From contig CAVRGQ010000003.1 of assembly GCA_963720785.1 (NCBI GenBank), positions 1 to 64,000 on the forward strand: a DNA stretch of 64,000 nt, in the 5' to 3' direction. Made by a program: the position numbers and the translations under genes. Positions 1 through 13,262 of this stretch are shown one piece after another. This DNA comes from CAVRGQ01 sp963720785 (GTDB lineage: Bacteria > Actinomycetota > Acidimicrobiia > IMCC26256 > DASPTH01). Each line of letters opens with the position of its first letter. Position 1 is the stretch's first letter. The notes under the pieces are model-generated. The model saw only the letters and a list, made by a program, of their open reading frames with translations. It was not told where the DNA came from and did not search any database.

Positions 1-4803
<4,803 letters not shown>

Positions 4804-4900
4804 TTTTTCTTCCTCATGCTCGTGCTCGCTCTGGAGTCCTCATGCGAGGGCTGTCGCAGCCATCAGGCTGCCAAACGATCGCATTGAAATTGCACAAGGT

Positions 4901-5018
4901 TTCCGGTGGTTATAGCGGCGGGGAAACACCCGTTCCCATTCCGAACACGGAAGTGAAGACTGCCAGCGCCGATGGTACTTGGGGGGGAGCCCCCTGGGAG
5001 AGTAGGACGCCGCCGGAT
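4901..5018 (+). rRNA. rrf: 5S ribosomal RNA
   Basis: About 118 nt, 100 nt after 23S. The core cccgttcccattccgaacac (near 4929) and the pairing ends ttccggtggt and acgccgccgga identify it. It closes the rRNA operon and is followed within 15 nt by a strong intrinsic terminator. Confidence 0.95.
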
Positions 5019-5030
5019 TTTTTCTGAGAG

Positions 5031-5074
5031 AGGCGACCCCGCCGTGCACACGCACTGGCGGGGTCGCCTTTTTT
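5031..5074 (+). terminator. intrinsic terminator of the rRNA operon
   Basis: A perfect 13-bp stem, AGGCGACCCCGCC (5031–5043) with GGCGGGGTCGCCT (5057–5069), a 13-nt loop, and a run of six T (5069–5074). This is a textbook Rho-independent terminator placed 13 nt after 5S. Confidence 0.95.
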
Positions 5075-5238
5075 CATGTCCGGATCGTTCGTGCACCGCT
5101 GGTGCGCTGCCGGCCGGTACCCTCGTGGGCCCGCCGCGCGTGCACGTTGCTCGCGCGCGCTGCGAGTCGACTTCGAACGACTTCGAGACACCCGCCGGGC
5201 GAGAGCCCGGCAACCGACGAGAGAGCGTGGAACCACTG

Positions 5239-6693
5239 ATGGCAGAAGGACGCAGCGGATCGGGTCGATCCCAGGGCGGGAGCGGCAAGGGACGTGGCCA
5301 GGGTGGTCGTGGCCAGTCGGGCGCGGGCAAGGGGAGCGGCAGCTCCCGAGGTCGGGCCGGCGGTGCGGCGGGCGGATCGTCGGGTGGGAGCCGCAGCGGT
5401 GGTCCGAAGAGTGGCGGGACGCGCAGCGGCGGCGCCAAGAGTGGCGGGACGCGCAGCGGTGGCCCGAAGAGCGGCGGGACCCGGAGTGGCGGCCCGAAGA
5501 GCGGTGGTACCCGCAGCGGTGGCCCCAAGAGCGCAGGCCCGAAGAGCGGTGGTACCCGCAGCGGTGCACCGAAGAGTGCCGGCACAGGGAGCGGACGCCC
5601 GTCGAGCGGTTCGGCGAGTGGTCGTCCCTCGAGCGGTTCGGCGAGTGGTCGTCCCTCGAGCGGTCGACCGTCCAGTGGTCGGCCGTCGGCCGGGCGTCCG
5701 GCGAGTGGTCGTCCGAGCAGTGGCCGTTCGTCGGGCGGACGGGCAGGTCGTCCCGACGATGCACGCGGTCGCGGGCCCGCGCCGCGCGAGGAGCCGCGAG
5801 GCGGGGGTTTCGGCCCCTACACCACCGACGAGCGCGACGAGGAGACCCGGGCCAAGCGCAACGCACCTCGCCCCGCTCGTGGCGAGCGCGGTGGTTCGAG
5901 GCGTGATTCGGAGAACGAGGAGTCACGGCCGAAGCGACCCACGCTCCGCGTCGTCGGCACCCGATCGGCGCCGCCCAAGAAGGGCGCGAGCACCCGGAAG
6001 GCTCCGACCAAGCGTGGCGCCGCGAAGCAGTCGCAGGGCGGTTCCTCGGCCCGGGCCCGTCGTCGCCGTCGCGGGCCCGCCGGTGTGCAAGACGAGATGG
6101 CGCAGCTCGCCGGGCACGACGCGTCCCGCGCGCTCGGCACCCTCATGGCCGCGGCCGACGCCTACAGCGCCGACCGCGAGCGCGAGGCGATCCGGATCCT
6201 GCGCCCGTTGCGCGACCGCATGCCCGACTCGCAGAGCGTGCGCGAGCTCATGGGCCTGGCGCAGTACCGGGTGGGCAACTTCAACGCGGCGTCGAAGGAG
6301 CTCGAGGCCTACGCCGAGCTGAGCGGCGCGGTCGACCAGCACCCGGTCTTGATGGACTGCTACCGCGCCCAGCACCGGTGGAAGAAGGTCGCCGATCTCT
6401 GGGAGGAGCTCGCCGCGGTGTCGCCGTCGGGCGACGTCGTCACGGAGGGCCGCATCGTCTACGCCGGCGCGCTCGCCGACCAGGGCAAGCTGCCCGACGC
6501 CCTCGCGCTGTTGCGCAAGCGCGGCGAGATCGTGAAGCAGCCGAAGGACCACCACCTGCGCGTCTGGTACGCGTTGGCGGATCTCGAGGAGCGGGCGGGC
6601 AACCTCGCCCGCGCCCGTGAGCTGTTCCACCAGGTCGCGCGGGTCGAGCCCGGCTTCGCCGACGTCGCCGAGCGGCTCGCCGCCCTCGGGTAG
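5239..6693 (+). CDS. Ser/Gly/Arg/Pro-repeat protein with C-terminal TPR domain
   Basis: A 484-residue protein of unknown role. Residues about 1–285 are low-complexity and strongly basic. A 10-residue unit of the type KSGGTRSGGP recurs six or so times, then a five-residue SSGRP-type unit, then Arg/Lys-rich text with an RRRRR patch. From about residue 287 the sequence is ordinary and helical, with tetratricopeptide-like repeats containing AREL and ALALLR-type helices. TPRs bind partner proteins; a basic disordered arm could contact nucleic acid. The frame is open further upstream into the 5S terminator, so I chose ATG 5239; GTG 5227 is an in-frame alternative. The gene directly follows the rRNA operon. 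Confidence 0.8.
   Translation: MAEGRSGSGRSQGGSGKGRGQGGRGQSGAGKGSGSSRGRAGGAAGGSSGGSRSGGPKSGGTRSGGAKSGGTRSGGPKSGGTRSGGPKSGGTRSGGPKSAGPKSGGTRSGAPKSAGTGSGRPSSGSASGRPSSGSASGRPSSGRPSSGRPSAGRPASGRPSSGRSSGGRAGRPDDARGRGPAPREEPRGGGFGPYTTDERDEETRAKRNAPRPARGERGGSRRDSENEESRPKRPTLRVVGTRSAPPKKGASTRKAPTKRGAAKQSQGGSSARARRRRRGPAGVQDEMAQLAGHDASRALGTLMAAADAYSADREREAIRILRPLRDRMPDSQSVRELMGLAQYRVGNFNAASKELEAYAELSGAVDQHPVLMDCYRAQHRWKKVADLWEELAAVSPSGDVVTEGRIVYAGALADQGKLPDALALLRKRGEIVKQPKDHHLRVWYALADLEERAGNLARARELFHQVARVEPGFADVAERLAALG
5390..5720 (+). repeat. coding minisatellite in the low-complexity arm
   Basis: Near-identical 30-nt units of the kind aagagtggcgggacgcgcag plus ten variable bases are repeated in tandem from about 5400 to 5580. 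Shorter 15- to 27-nt units based on cgtccctcgagcggttcg follow to about 5720. Units keep the reading frame and differ mostly at synonymous positions, so copy number probably changes by slippage or recombination. Confidence 0.85.
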
Positions 6694-6774
6694 CTGTCGC
6701 ACCCCGGCCGTACGGTCGGGTCACTTCCCCCTGTACACGTCGACCCCGGGGTCGAGGATCAGGAGGAAGTGCAC

Positions 6775-7263
6775 ATGGCCGCGAAGAGTGCGGAGAAGAA
6801 CGCGGGAAGCCCGCGGGGAAGAACGCGGGGAAGAGCGGGGAAGGACGGCGAGCAGGTCCAGGAACGGCAGCTCAACCTCGCGGTCGTGATCGGGGTCTGC
6901 TCGGCGCCGCCGGAGGTGCGCGTGCTCGAATCGGGCACGCGGGTCGCGTCGTTGTCGGTGCGGGCCCCGGCACATGGGGGCGGCCGCGGCAGCCGCGCCA
7001 ACGGCGCGAGGGTCACCGAGGCGGGGGAGCGGGCCACGTCGGTGCCGGTCACCGTGTGGGACCCACCCGCCTGGGTGGAGGCACTCGACCCGGGTGAGGT
7101 GATCGTGGTCGTCGGCCAGGTGCGCCGCCGGTTCTACTCCCGGCCGGGCGGCGTCGGTTCCCGGGTGGATCTCGAGGCCGTGTCGATCGCCCGGGCACAC
7201 GACCGCCGGCGGGTCGATGCCGCGCTGCGCCGGGCCACGGGCCTCCTCGACGACCTCGGCTGA
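6775..7263 (+). CDS. single-stranded DNA-binding protein-like OB-fold protein
   Basis: A 162-residue protein with an SSB-type oligonucleotide-binding fold. After a basic Lys/Arg/Gly tail of about 30 residues it reads LNLAVVIGVCSAPPEVRVLE and continues with a VASLSVRA strand, as in SSB. Later VPVTVWDP and VVVGQVRRR match the remaining β-strands. The C-terminus ends RATGLLDDLG, a short acidic tip lacking the classic DDDIPF-type tail. Start ATG 6775 is supported by AGGAGG at 6761–6766; GTG 6769 is in frame but too close to it. It is probably a paralogue rather than the replicative SSB, which normally sits beside rpsF and rpsR. Confidence 0.7.
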   Translation: MAAKSAEKNAGSPRGRTRGRAGKDGEQVQERQLNLAVVIGVCSAPPEVRVLESGTRVASLSVRAPAHGGGRGSRANGARVTEAGERATSVPVTVWDPPAWVEALDPGEVIVVVGQVRRRFYSRPGGVGSRVDLEAVSIARAHDRRRVDAALRRATGLLDDLG

Positions 7264-7620
7264 GCAGCCTCGGATGGGTGGTCGAACCGGCCGATCTGGT
7301 GTGACGGCACGATGAACACGGGCTCTGTGCACCGCCCCATGCATGGGTGGGGCGGTGGCGTCGGTAGACTCGATCTGCTCGCCGCCCGTAGCTTCGGCAC
7401 GGGACGACGGGCGGGCGGGTCGGTGGCCCCCAGCCGGCGCCCGCCCCACACGACCTGCGACACCGGCAAGACCGGCAAGACGTCGAGCGAACGAACACCG
7501 GAGCGCGCCCGCTACCTGCGACACCTGCAGGATGGCGCGCACGGAGCCCGTGGACCCGGCTGGCAACCGAGCAAGTGACCACCGATTGATGACGAGCCCA
7601 CACAACGAGGTGAGGGACGC
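7264..7620 (+). other. intergenic region with nested palindrome, upstream of korA
   Basis: 357 bp without a credible gene; the open frames here have no RBS or recognisable product. It holds a 10-bp inverted repeat, CACCGCCCCA (7330–7339) with TGGGGCGGTG (7348–7357), overlapping a 12-bp perfect palindrome CCCATGCATGGG (7336–7347). The two pairings are mutually exclusive. Further down accggcaag occurs twice in tandem near 7470. It may hold the terminator of the upstream gene and/or the korA leader; I cannot place a promoter. Confidence 0.5.
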
Positions 7621-9471
7621 GTGACAGAGACCACTTCCCCCGCGCCGGAACGCATCGACGATGTCGTGATCCGGTTCGCCGGTGACTCCGGCGACGGCAT
7701 GCAGCTCACCGGTGACCGGTTCACCGACGTGAGCGCCGTGTTCGGCAACGACTTGGCGACACTGCCGAACTACCCGGCGGAGATCCGAGCCCCTGCGGGC
7801 ACCATCGCAGGCGTGTCGTCGTTCCAGGTACACATCTCCGACCACGACATCGTGACGCCCGGCGACTCGCCGAACGTGCTCGTGGCGATGAACCCCGCGG
7901 CGCTCAAGGCGAACCTGCACGAGCTGCCGGTGGGTTCCACGATCCTGGCCAACGAGGACGCGTTCGACGAGCGCAACCTCACGAAGGTCGGCTACGAGGC
8001 CAACCCCCTCGAGGACGGTTCGCTGTCCGAGTACCAGCTCGTGCGCGTGCCGATGACGGCGCTCACGCTCGAGTCGTGCAAGGAGCTCGGCGTGAAGCCG
8101 CGCGACGCCGAGCGCTCGAAGAACTTCTTCGCGCTGGGCCTCATCTCGTGGATGTACACGCGCCCGGTGCAGCCCACGATCGACTGGATCGACCAGCGCT
8201 TCGGCTCGCGTCCGCAGGTGCGCGACGCGAACCTCGCGGCGTTCAAGGCCGGCCTGCACTTCGGCGAGACCGCGGAGCTCGTGCAGAGCTACCAGATCGA
8301 GCCGGCGAAGCTGGACGCGGGCACCTACCGCAACATCACCGGCAACCTCGCCACCTCCTACGGCCTCATCGCCGCCGGGCAGTGCGCCAACCTGCCGATC
8401 TTCCTCGCGTCGTACCCGATCACCCCGGCTTCGGACATCCTCCACGAGCTGTCGAAGCACAAGAACTTCGGAGTCCGCACGCTGCAGGCCGAGGACGAGA
8501 TCGCCGCGTGTGCATCGGCGATCGGCGCCGCCTTCGCCGGCAACCTCGCGATCACCACCACGAGCGGTCCCGGTCTCGATCTGAAGGCGGAGGCCCTCGG
8601 CCTCGCCCTCATGCTCGAGCTGCCCCTGGTGCTCATCGACGTGCAGCGCGGTGGCCCGTCCACCGGTCTGCCCACCAAGACGGAGCAGTCCGACCTGCTG
8701 CTCGCGATGTACGGCCGTCACGGCGAGTCACCGCTGCCGGTCGTCGCCGCACAGTCGCCGAGCCACTGCTTCGCGGCCGCGTTCGAGGCCGTGCGCATCG
8801 CGCTGAAGTACCGCACGCCGGTCATCCTCCTCACCGACGGCTACCTCGCCAACGGTGCGGAACCGTGGCGTCTCCCCGACATCGACGCGCTGCCCGACAT
8901 CTCGGTGCCGTTCGCGACGGAGCCGAACCACGGCGAGGAGTTCTGGCCGTTCCTGCGTGACCCCGAGACCCTTGCCCGCCCGTGGGCGATCCCCGGCACG
9001 CCGGGCCTGCAGCACCGCATCGGTGGCATCGAGAAGCAGGACGGGACGGGCAACGTCAACTACGACCCGAAGAACCACGAGCTGATGACCCACCTGCGCG
9101 CCGGCAAGGTCGCGGGCATCGCCAAGGACATCCCCGAGCTCGAGGTCGAGGGCGACCTCGACGCCGACATCCTCGTCCTCGGCTGGGGCAGCACGTGGGG
9201 CCCCATCCAAGAGGCGACGCGCACGGCCCGCAGCGCGGGCCGCAAGGTCGCCCACGCGCACCTCGTGCACATGAACCCGTTCCCGGCGAACCTCGGTGAG
9301 GTGCTGAAGCGGTACCCGAAGGTGCTCGTGCCCGAGATGAACATGGGCCAGCTCTCGAAGCTGGTCCGGGCCGAGTTCCTCGTGGACGCGCAGTCGCTCA
9401 CCAAGGTCCAGGGCTCTCCCTTCAGTGGTGCCGAGATCGAAGCCAAGATCGTGGAGATGATCGATGCCTGA
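7621..9471 (+). CDS. korA: 2-oxoacid:ferredoxin oxidoreductase, fused gamma/alpha subunit
   Basis: A 616-residue subunit of a CoA-dependent, ferredoxin-reducing 2-oxoacid oxidoreductase, probably 2-oxoglutarate synthase of the TCA cycle. The gamma domain comes first (GDSGDGMQLTGDRF near residue 22, then PNYPAEIRAP). From about residue 225 follows the pyrimidine-binding alpha domain, with YPITPASDILHELS, an AEDEIAA motif and TTTSGPGLDLKAEALG. The TPP-contacting QRGGPSTGLPTKTEQSDL lies near residue 340, and the transketolase C-like domain follows. Gamma–alpha fusion and length are typical of the actinobacterial KorA type. GTG start with a GAGGTGAGGGA ribosome site. It overlaps korB by 8 bp. Substrate (2-oxoglutarate versus pyruvate) is inferred from family. 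Confidence 0.93.
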   Translation: MTETTSPAPERIDDVVIRFAGDSGDGMQLTGDRFTDVSAVFGNDLATLPNYPAEIRAPAGTIAGVSSFQVHISDHDIVTPGDSPNVLVAMNPAALKANLHELPVGSTILANEDAFDERNLTKVGYEANPLEDGSLSEYQLVRVPMTALTLESCKELGVKPRDAERSKNFFALGLISWMYTRPVQPTIDWIDQRFGSRPQVRDANLAAFKAGLHFGETAELVQSYQIEPAKLDAGTYRNITGNLATSYGLIAAGQCANLPIFLASYPITPASDILHELSKHKNFGVRTLQAEDEIAACASAIGAAFAGNLAITTTSGPGLDLKAEALGLALMLELPLVLIDVQRGGPSTGLPTKTEQSDLLLAMYGRHGESPLPVVAAQSPSHCFAAAFEAVRIALKYRTPVILLTDGYLANGAEPWRLPDIDALPDISVPFATEPNHGEEFWPFLRDPETLARPWAIPGTPGLQHRIGGIEKQDGTGNVNYDPKNHELMTHLRAGKVAGIAKDIPELEVEGDLDADILVLGWGSTWGPIQEATRTARSAGRKVAHAHLVHMNPFPANLGEVLKRYPKVLVPEMNMGQLSKLVRAEFLVDAQSLTKVQGSPFSGAEIEAKIVEMIDA

Positions 9472-10543
9472 GAACACTGACAACGCCAACCGCGCGGAGC
9501 CCGAAGGCGCCGACCTCGAAGGGGGCGGCGTCGCCGTGAAGCTCGGCCGCAAGGACTTCCAGTCGGACCAGGAGGTCCGGTGGTGTCCCGGCTGCGGCGA
9601 CTACTCCATCCTCGCCGCGATGCAGCTCGAGCTCGCCGACATCGGCGTACGTCCCGAGAACCTCGTGTTCGTGTCGGGCATCGGGTGCGCGGCGCGTTTC
9701 CCGTACTACATGAACACGTACGGCCTGCACTCGATCCACGGTCGCGCGCCGGCCGTGGCCACGGGTGTGGCGCTGGCCCGCCCCGACCTCGACGTGTGGG
9801 TGATCGGCGGCGACGGCGACATGCTCTCGATCGGTGGCAACCACCTGATCCACGCGCTGCGTCGCAACGTGAGCCTGAAGATCATCATGTTCAACAACCA
9901 GATCTACGGCCTCACGAAGGGTCAGTACTCGCCCACCAGCGAGGTCGGCAAGATCACGAAGTCGTCGCCGTTCGGTTCGCTCGACACGCCGTTCAACCCG
10001 GTGTCGGTCGCGCTCGCCGCGGAGGCCACCTTCGTCGCCCGCGCCAACGACATGGACCGCAAGTCGATGACGCACGCGTTCCGCCGGGCGCACGAGCACC
10101 AGGGCAGCGCCTTCGTCGAGATCTACCAGAACTGCAACGTCTTCAACGACGGTGCGTTCGAGGGGATCACCTCGAAGGAGACCCGCGGCGACATGCTCAT
10201 CAACCTCGAGCACGGTCAGCCGATCCGCTTCGGTTCCGACCGCGAGCGCGGCGTCGTGCTCAACGAGTTCGGTGAGTGCGAGATCGTCAACGTGGCCGAG
10301 GTGGGCGAGGACCGCATCCTCGTGCACGACGAGCACCGCCATGACCCCTCGCTCGCCTTCGCGTTGTCACGGCTGTCGTTCGCGCCGACCATGCCCACGC
10401 CGATGGGCGTCTTCCGCGACATCACCCGTCCGGCCTACGAGGACGAGGTGCAGCGCCAGGTCGTCAACGCAGTGGAGAAGCAGGGTCCCGGCGACCTGAA
10501 GAAGCTGATCCACTCCGGCGCGACCTGGACCGTCGACGCATAG
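9464..10543 (+). CDS. korB: 2-oxoacid:ferredoxin oxidoreductase, beta subunit
   Basis: A 359-residue thiamine-diphosphate-binding subunit, partner of KorA. CPGCGDY (residues 41–47) and the later GIGCA Cys (about 75) are cluster-ligand-type cysteines of this family. GDGD (about 116–119) followed by NNQIYGLTKGQ is the TPP/Mg motif. A 35-residue polar N-terminal extension precedes the domain. It has no ferredoxin-type CxxCxxCxxxC domain, so electrons leave to a separate ferredoxin. Translationally coupled to korA. The transcript probably ends at the GC hairpin 47 bp downstream. Confidence 0.93.
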   Translation: MPENTDNANRAEPEGADLEGGGVAVKLGRKDFQSDQEVRWCPGCGDYSILAAMQLELADIGVRPENLVFVSGIGCAARFPYYMNTYGLHSIHGRAPAVATGVALARPDLDVWVIGGDGDMLSIGGNHLIHALRRNVSLKIIMFNNQIYGLTKGQYSPTSEVGKITKSSPFGSLDTPFNPVSVALAAEATFVARANDMDRKSMTHAFRRAHEHQGSAFVEIYQNCNVFNDGAFEGITSKETRGDMLINLEHGQPIRFGSDRERGVVLNEFGECEIVNVAEVGEDRILVHDEHRHDPSLAFALSRLSFAPTMPTPMGVFRDITRPAYEDEVQRQVVNAVEKQGPGDLKKLIHSGATWTVDA

Positions 10544-10589
10544 GCGGAACGAGGCGGTCGAGGAGCTCGACGAGACTCTGTGCTTTGTT

Positions 10590-10613
10590 CTCGGGCCCCT
10601 TCGGGGGCCCGAG
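10590..10613 (+). terminator. hairpin terminator after korAB, possibly bidirectional
   Basis: A perfect 10-bp stem CTCGGGCCCC/GGGGCCCGAG closed by a TTCG tetraloop, between korB and the converging DUF1015 gene. It lacks a T-run on the + strand, as is common for high-GC actinobacterial terminators. Confidence 0.75.
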
Positions 10614-10622
10614 GCAATTCAG

Positions 10623-10664
10623 GGACGATCGAGTCAGGGACGATCGAGCCTACGGACGATCGAG
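10623..10664 (+). repeat. three direct copies of GGACGATCGAG
   Basis: GGACGATCGAG occurs at 10623–10633, 10638–10648 and 10654–10664, with start-to-start spacing of 15 and 16 bp. Each copy contains the palindrome CGATCG. The last copy overlaps the 3' end of the DUF1015 coding region; the others lie just beyond its stop. Confidence 0.85.
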
Positions 10665-11897
10665 GTCGCGGAACACCATGCCGGTGCGCGGCTTCGGGGC
10701 GAAGAAGGTGGTCTTCTCCGGCATGCGGATGCGGGCCTCGGCCGCGGCGCGGATCGTCTCCACGCTGACCGCCCGGAGCAGCACCGCCGCGTCGGCCGCG
10801 CCCTTCTCCACGTGGGCGGCGCAGGTGGCGCCGTCGTTGCGGTACGTGAGGGTGACGCCGGCGGCCTCGAGCGCGGGGCGCACGCCGGCGTCGAACCGGG
10901 CGGAGTCGACATCGCGCAGCTCGGCGGGCTCGTGGCCCATCGCGTCGTCGAGCGCGGACCGGGGCACGAGCAGGGCGAGCCCGCGGGCGTCGACGAGGCC
11001 GAGACCGCCCTCGCGGGCCATCGCGGCCTCGAGGGTGGCCACCCCGTCGGCGGTGTTGGGGCCGAGGTCGGTGACGGTGAACATCGGCTCGGCCGCGGCG
11101 CGCAGGTCGAGGTCGGCGACGCCGTGCAGCAGCCGGTGGATGGCGCGCACGCACAGCTCCTCGGGCGCGAGCTCCACGACGAGGCACATGATCGCGTCGG
11201 CGCCGGGGTCGTCGATGCCGGCCTCGGCGCGCTCGCGCCGGTAGTTGCCGCCGGTCTCGAAGCGGTGGTGGCCGTCGGCGAGCACGAGCTCGTGGGCCGC
11301 GACGGCGTCGCGGATCGCCGCAACCTGTCCCGGGTCGTCGACCCGCCACAGCTCGTGACGGTTGCCGTCGGTGTCGGTCGCCACCGCGAGCGGTGCGCCC
11401 TCGGCAACGAGGAGATCGGTGAAGCCGGGGAAGAGGGTGATACCCCAGATCGGGTCGAGGTTGGCGCGGGTGGCGCGCAGCAGCTCGAGGCGGTCGGACT
11501 TGGCCTTCGGCAGCGTGCGCTCGTGCGGCATGATCCCGCCGTCGGCGTTGTCGAGCACGAGCGCGCCGAGCACGCCGGTGGTGCTGCGGGGCTCGCCGCC
11601 GTCGCCGGTGAAGTGCATCTTGTACACGGAGAACGACGCGGTGTCGTCGATCGCGAGCACGCCGTCGGCCTGCCACTGGGCGAGCGCGGCGGCCGCCCCG
11701 TCGTAGGAGTCGGGGAGGATCAGGCGGATCGAATTGTGCGGGTCGCGCGCCTGCAGCGCAGCACGATCATCGGGGTCGATGACGTCGTAGGGTGGCGCGC
11801 ACACGGCGCTGATGTCGCCGGCTTCGTGGTCGCCGACCGGGCTGGTGCCGGGGCTGGTGACGTAACGAAGTCCGGGAAAGGGAAGAAAATCGGGCAC
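10650..11897 (-). CDS. DUF1015 family protein
   Basis: About 415 residues of the DUF1015 family, whose biochemical function I do not know. Recognition rests on the N-terminal CAPPYDVI motif, the central LADGHHRFETG motif and the C-terminal FFAPKPRTGMVFR, each typical of the family. Start GTG 11897 gives VPDFLPFPGLRYV, the usual family N-terminus; the frame runs further upstream without a plausible start. Transcribed opposite to its neighbours, divergent from the TPR gene at 11987 with an 89-bp shared upstream region. Confidence 0.85.
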   Translation of the reverse strand: MPDFLPFPGLRYVTSPGTSPVGDHEAGDISAVCAPPYDVIDPDDRAALQARDPHNSIRLILPDSYDGAAAALAQWQADGVLAIDDTASFSVYKMHFTGDGGEPRSTTGVLGALVLDNADGGIMPHERTLPKAKSDRLELLRATRANLDPIWGITLFPGFTDLLVAEGAPLAVATDTDGNRHELWRVDDPGQVAAIRDAVAAHELVLADGHHRFETGGNYRRERAEAGIDDPGADAIMCLVVELAPEELCVRAIHRLLHGVADLDLRAAAEPMFTVTDLGPNTADGVATLEAAMAREGGLGLVDARGLALLVPRSALDDAMGHEPAELRDVDSARFDAGVRPALEAAGVTLTYRNDGATCAAHVEKGAADAAVLLRAVSVETIRAAAEARIRMPEKTTFFAPKPRTGMVFRDLDRP

Positions 11898-11986
11898 GGG
11901 CGCGCTTCGTCCTTCGAGGATGCTGGGGCCGTCCCGGATTCTCGCACACGCCCCACGCCGCACCGGAGCCGAAAGGTCGATTCACC

Positions 11987-12385
11987 ATGCAGTCCGCCTA
12001 CGAGGCCTTCCAGGAGGGCAGCCGCCTGCTCTCCTCCCAGGACCCGCACGCCGCGGCGATCGCGCTGGAGCGGGCGCGCGACCTCGAGCCCCAGCAGGGC
12101 TCGGTGCGCGAGGCCCTGGGCCGCGCCTACTACCGCAGCGGAAGGTTCACCCAGGCGGGAGAGGAGTTCGCCGTCGCGGTGGAGCTCGACCCGGTGAACG
12201 ACTATGCGCACTACGGCCTCGGCCTCGCGCTGATGAAGCAGGGGGACCGCCTCGGCGCCCGCCGCCACCTCAAGCTCGCGGTGGGGATGCGCCCGGACCA
12301 CGCCGACTACCGCGCCGCCCTCGACAAGGCGTTGGCCACCGAGTCGTCCGCCGAGCCCGCCGAGCCCGCCGAGGACCGCGCGTGA
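11987..12385 (+). CDS. small TPR protein
   Basis: 132 residues forming about three tetratricopeptide repeats. The helices carry A-x-x-A-L-x-x-A spacing, with LGRAYYRSGRF and YGLGLALMKQGD as the typical repeat turns. A tail rich in Glu-Pro-Ala follows. It is likely a protein-interaction adaptor. First gene of a long co-directional run and overlaps the HAD gene by 4 bp (GTGA). It matches the position of the short hypothetical gene before the HAD phosphatase in the M. tuberculosis Rv1691–Rv1692 arrangement. Confidence 0.8.
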   Translation: MQSAYEAFQEGSRLLSSQDPHAAAIALERARDLEPQQGSVREALGRAYYRSGRFTQAGEEFAVAVELDPVNDYAHYGLGLALMKQGDRLGARRHLKLAVGMRPDHADYRAALDKALATESSAEPAEPAEDRA

Positions 12386-13194
12386 GCGATCAGCGTTCGT
12401 CGGGCGCGGTCGTCGCCCTCGATCTTGACGGCGTGATCTGGCGGGGCGCCGAGCCCATCGCCCCGGCGATCGAGGGTGCGGCGCGCCTCCGGGCCGCGGG
12501 CCTGCAGGTCGTGTTCCTCTCGAACAACTCGTCGGTGCCGGTGAGCGGCGTGGTCGACAAGTTGCGGGGGATGGGCGTGGAGGCCCAGCCCGACGAGGTC
12601 ATCACCAGCGCGCTCGCCGCCGCCCACCTCCTGCGGCGCGACCTGGCCGCGGGGGCGAAGGTGCTGGTGTGCGGCGGTCCCGGCGTCTACGAGGCGCTGG
12701 CGGCCGAGGGCCTCACCGCGGTCGACGAGGGCCCCGCCGACGCCGTGGTGGTGGGCCTGAACCGTAACTTCTCCTACGACGGGCTCGCCCGGGCCTCGGC
12801 CGCGGTGCGCGCCGGTGCCCGGTTCGTGGCCACCAACCTCGACAACACCTATCCGGTCCCCGAGGGACTCATCCCCGGCGCCGGCGCGATCGTCGCCGCG
12901 GTGGCGGCGGCGGCCGGCGCCACGCCCGAGGTGGCGGGGAAGCCCGCGCACCCGATCGCCGATCTGGTGCGGGAACGTTTCGGGCCCGCCGGCGTGATGG
13001 TCGGCGACCGTCCCAGCACCGACGGCGCCATGGCCGACACCCTCGGCTGGCCCTTTGCCCTGGTGCTCTCCGGGGTGACCGCAGCCGTGGCCCCACCCGG
13101 CGGTGAGGCGATCCCCGACCCGCCGCCGCCGTTCGTGGCCGCCGACCTCGGCGCCCTCGTCGACCCGCTCGTCGCCTCGCTCCTGCACTCCTGA
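12382..13194 (+). CDS. HAD-IIA family sugar/nitrophenyl phosphatase-like hydrolase
   Basis: 270 residues, subfamily IIA of the haloacid dehalogenase superfamily. Motif I is ALDLDGVIWRG near residue 12, carrying the nucleophile Asp and the acid/base Asp. Motif II is FLSNNS near residue 45, followed by a C2 cap. Motif III Lys lies in AGKPAHP and motif IV in MVGDRPSTDG. Members dephosphorylate small phosphometabolites; the substrate here is unknown. GTG start overlaps the preceding stop by 4 bp. Confidence 0.88.
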   Translation: MSDQRSSGAVVALDLDGVIWRGAEPIAPAIEGAARLRAAGLQVVFLSNNSSVPVSGVVDKLRGMGVEAQPDEVITSALAAAHLLRRDLAAGAKVLVCGGPGVYEALAAEGLTAVDEGPADAVVVGLNRNFSYDGLARASAAVRAGARFVATNLDNTYPVPEGLIPGAGAIVAAVAAAAGATPEVAGKPAHPIADLVRERFGPAGVMVGDRPSTDGAMADTLGWPFALVLSGVTAAVAPPGGEAIPDPPPPFVAADLGALVDPLVASLLHS

Positions 13195-13250
13195 GCCGAT
13201 TCGGATCACTCGGAGCCCGCGAGAGACGGGTGTGGAGGGGTGGGGCCGCG

Positions 13251-13262
13251 TATCCTGCCCCG
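13251..13262 (+). promoter_or_regulatory. -10 box TATCCT of a leaderless tlyA transcript
   Basis: TATCCT at 13251–13256 ends 6 nt before GTG 13263. This TANNNT-to-start distance puts the transcription start on or next to the start codon, and no Shine-Dalgarno is present. Confidence 0.6.

Noticed and set aside
4972..5238. N-terminal extension of the repeat/TPR protein into 5S
   Set aside because: It would require translation through 5S and its terminator; ATG 5239 follows these elements.
5390..5720. CRISPR-like or other noncoding repeat array
   Set aside because: Units are in tandem without unique spacers, keep the reading frame and encode a consistent KSGGTRSGGP-type peptide.
7312..7624. 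Small open frames between the SSB-like gene and korA
   Set aside because: No ribosome site, no family, and biased composition; region is better read as leader/intergenic.
6721..8721. A 666-residue minus-strand open frame and similar long antisense frames throughout
   Set aside because: Typical shadows of high-GC coding sequence; the sense frames encode recognisable proteins such as SSB-like and KorA.
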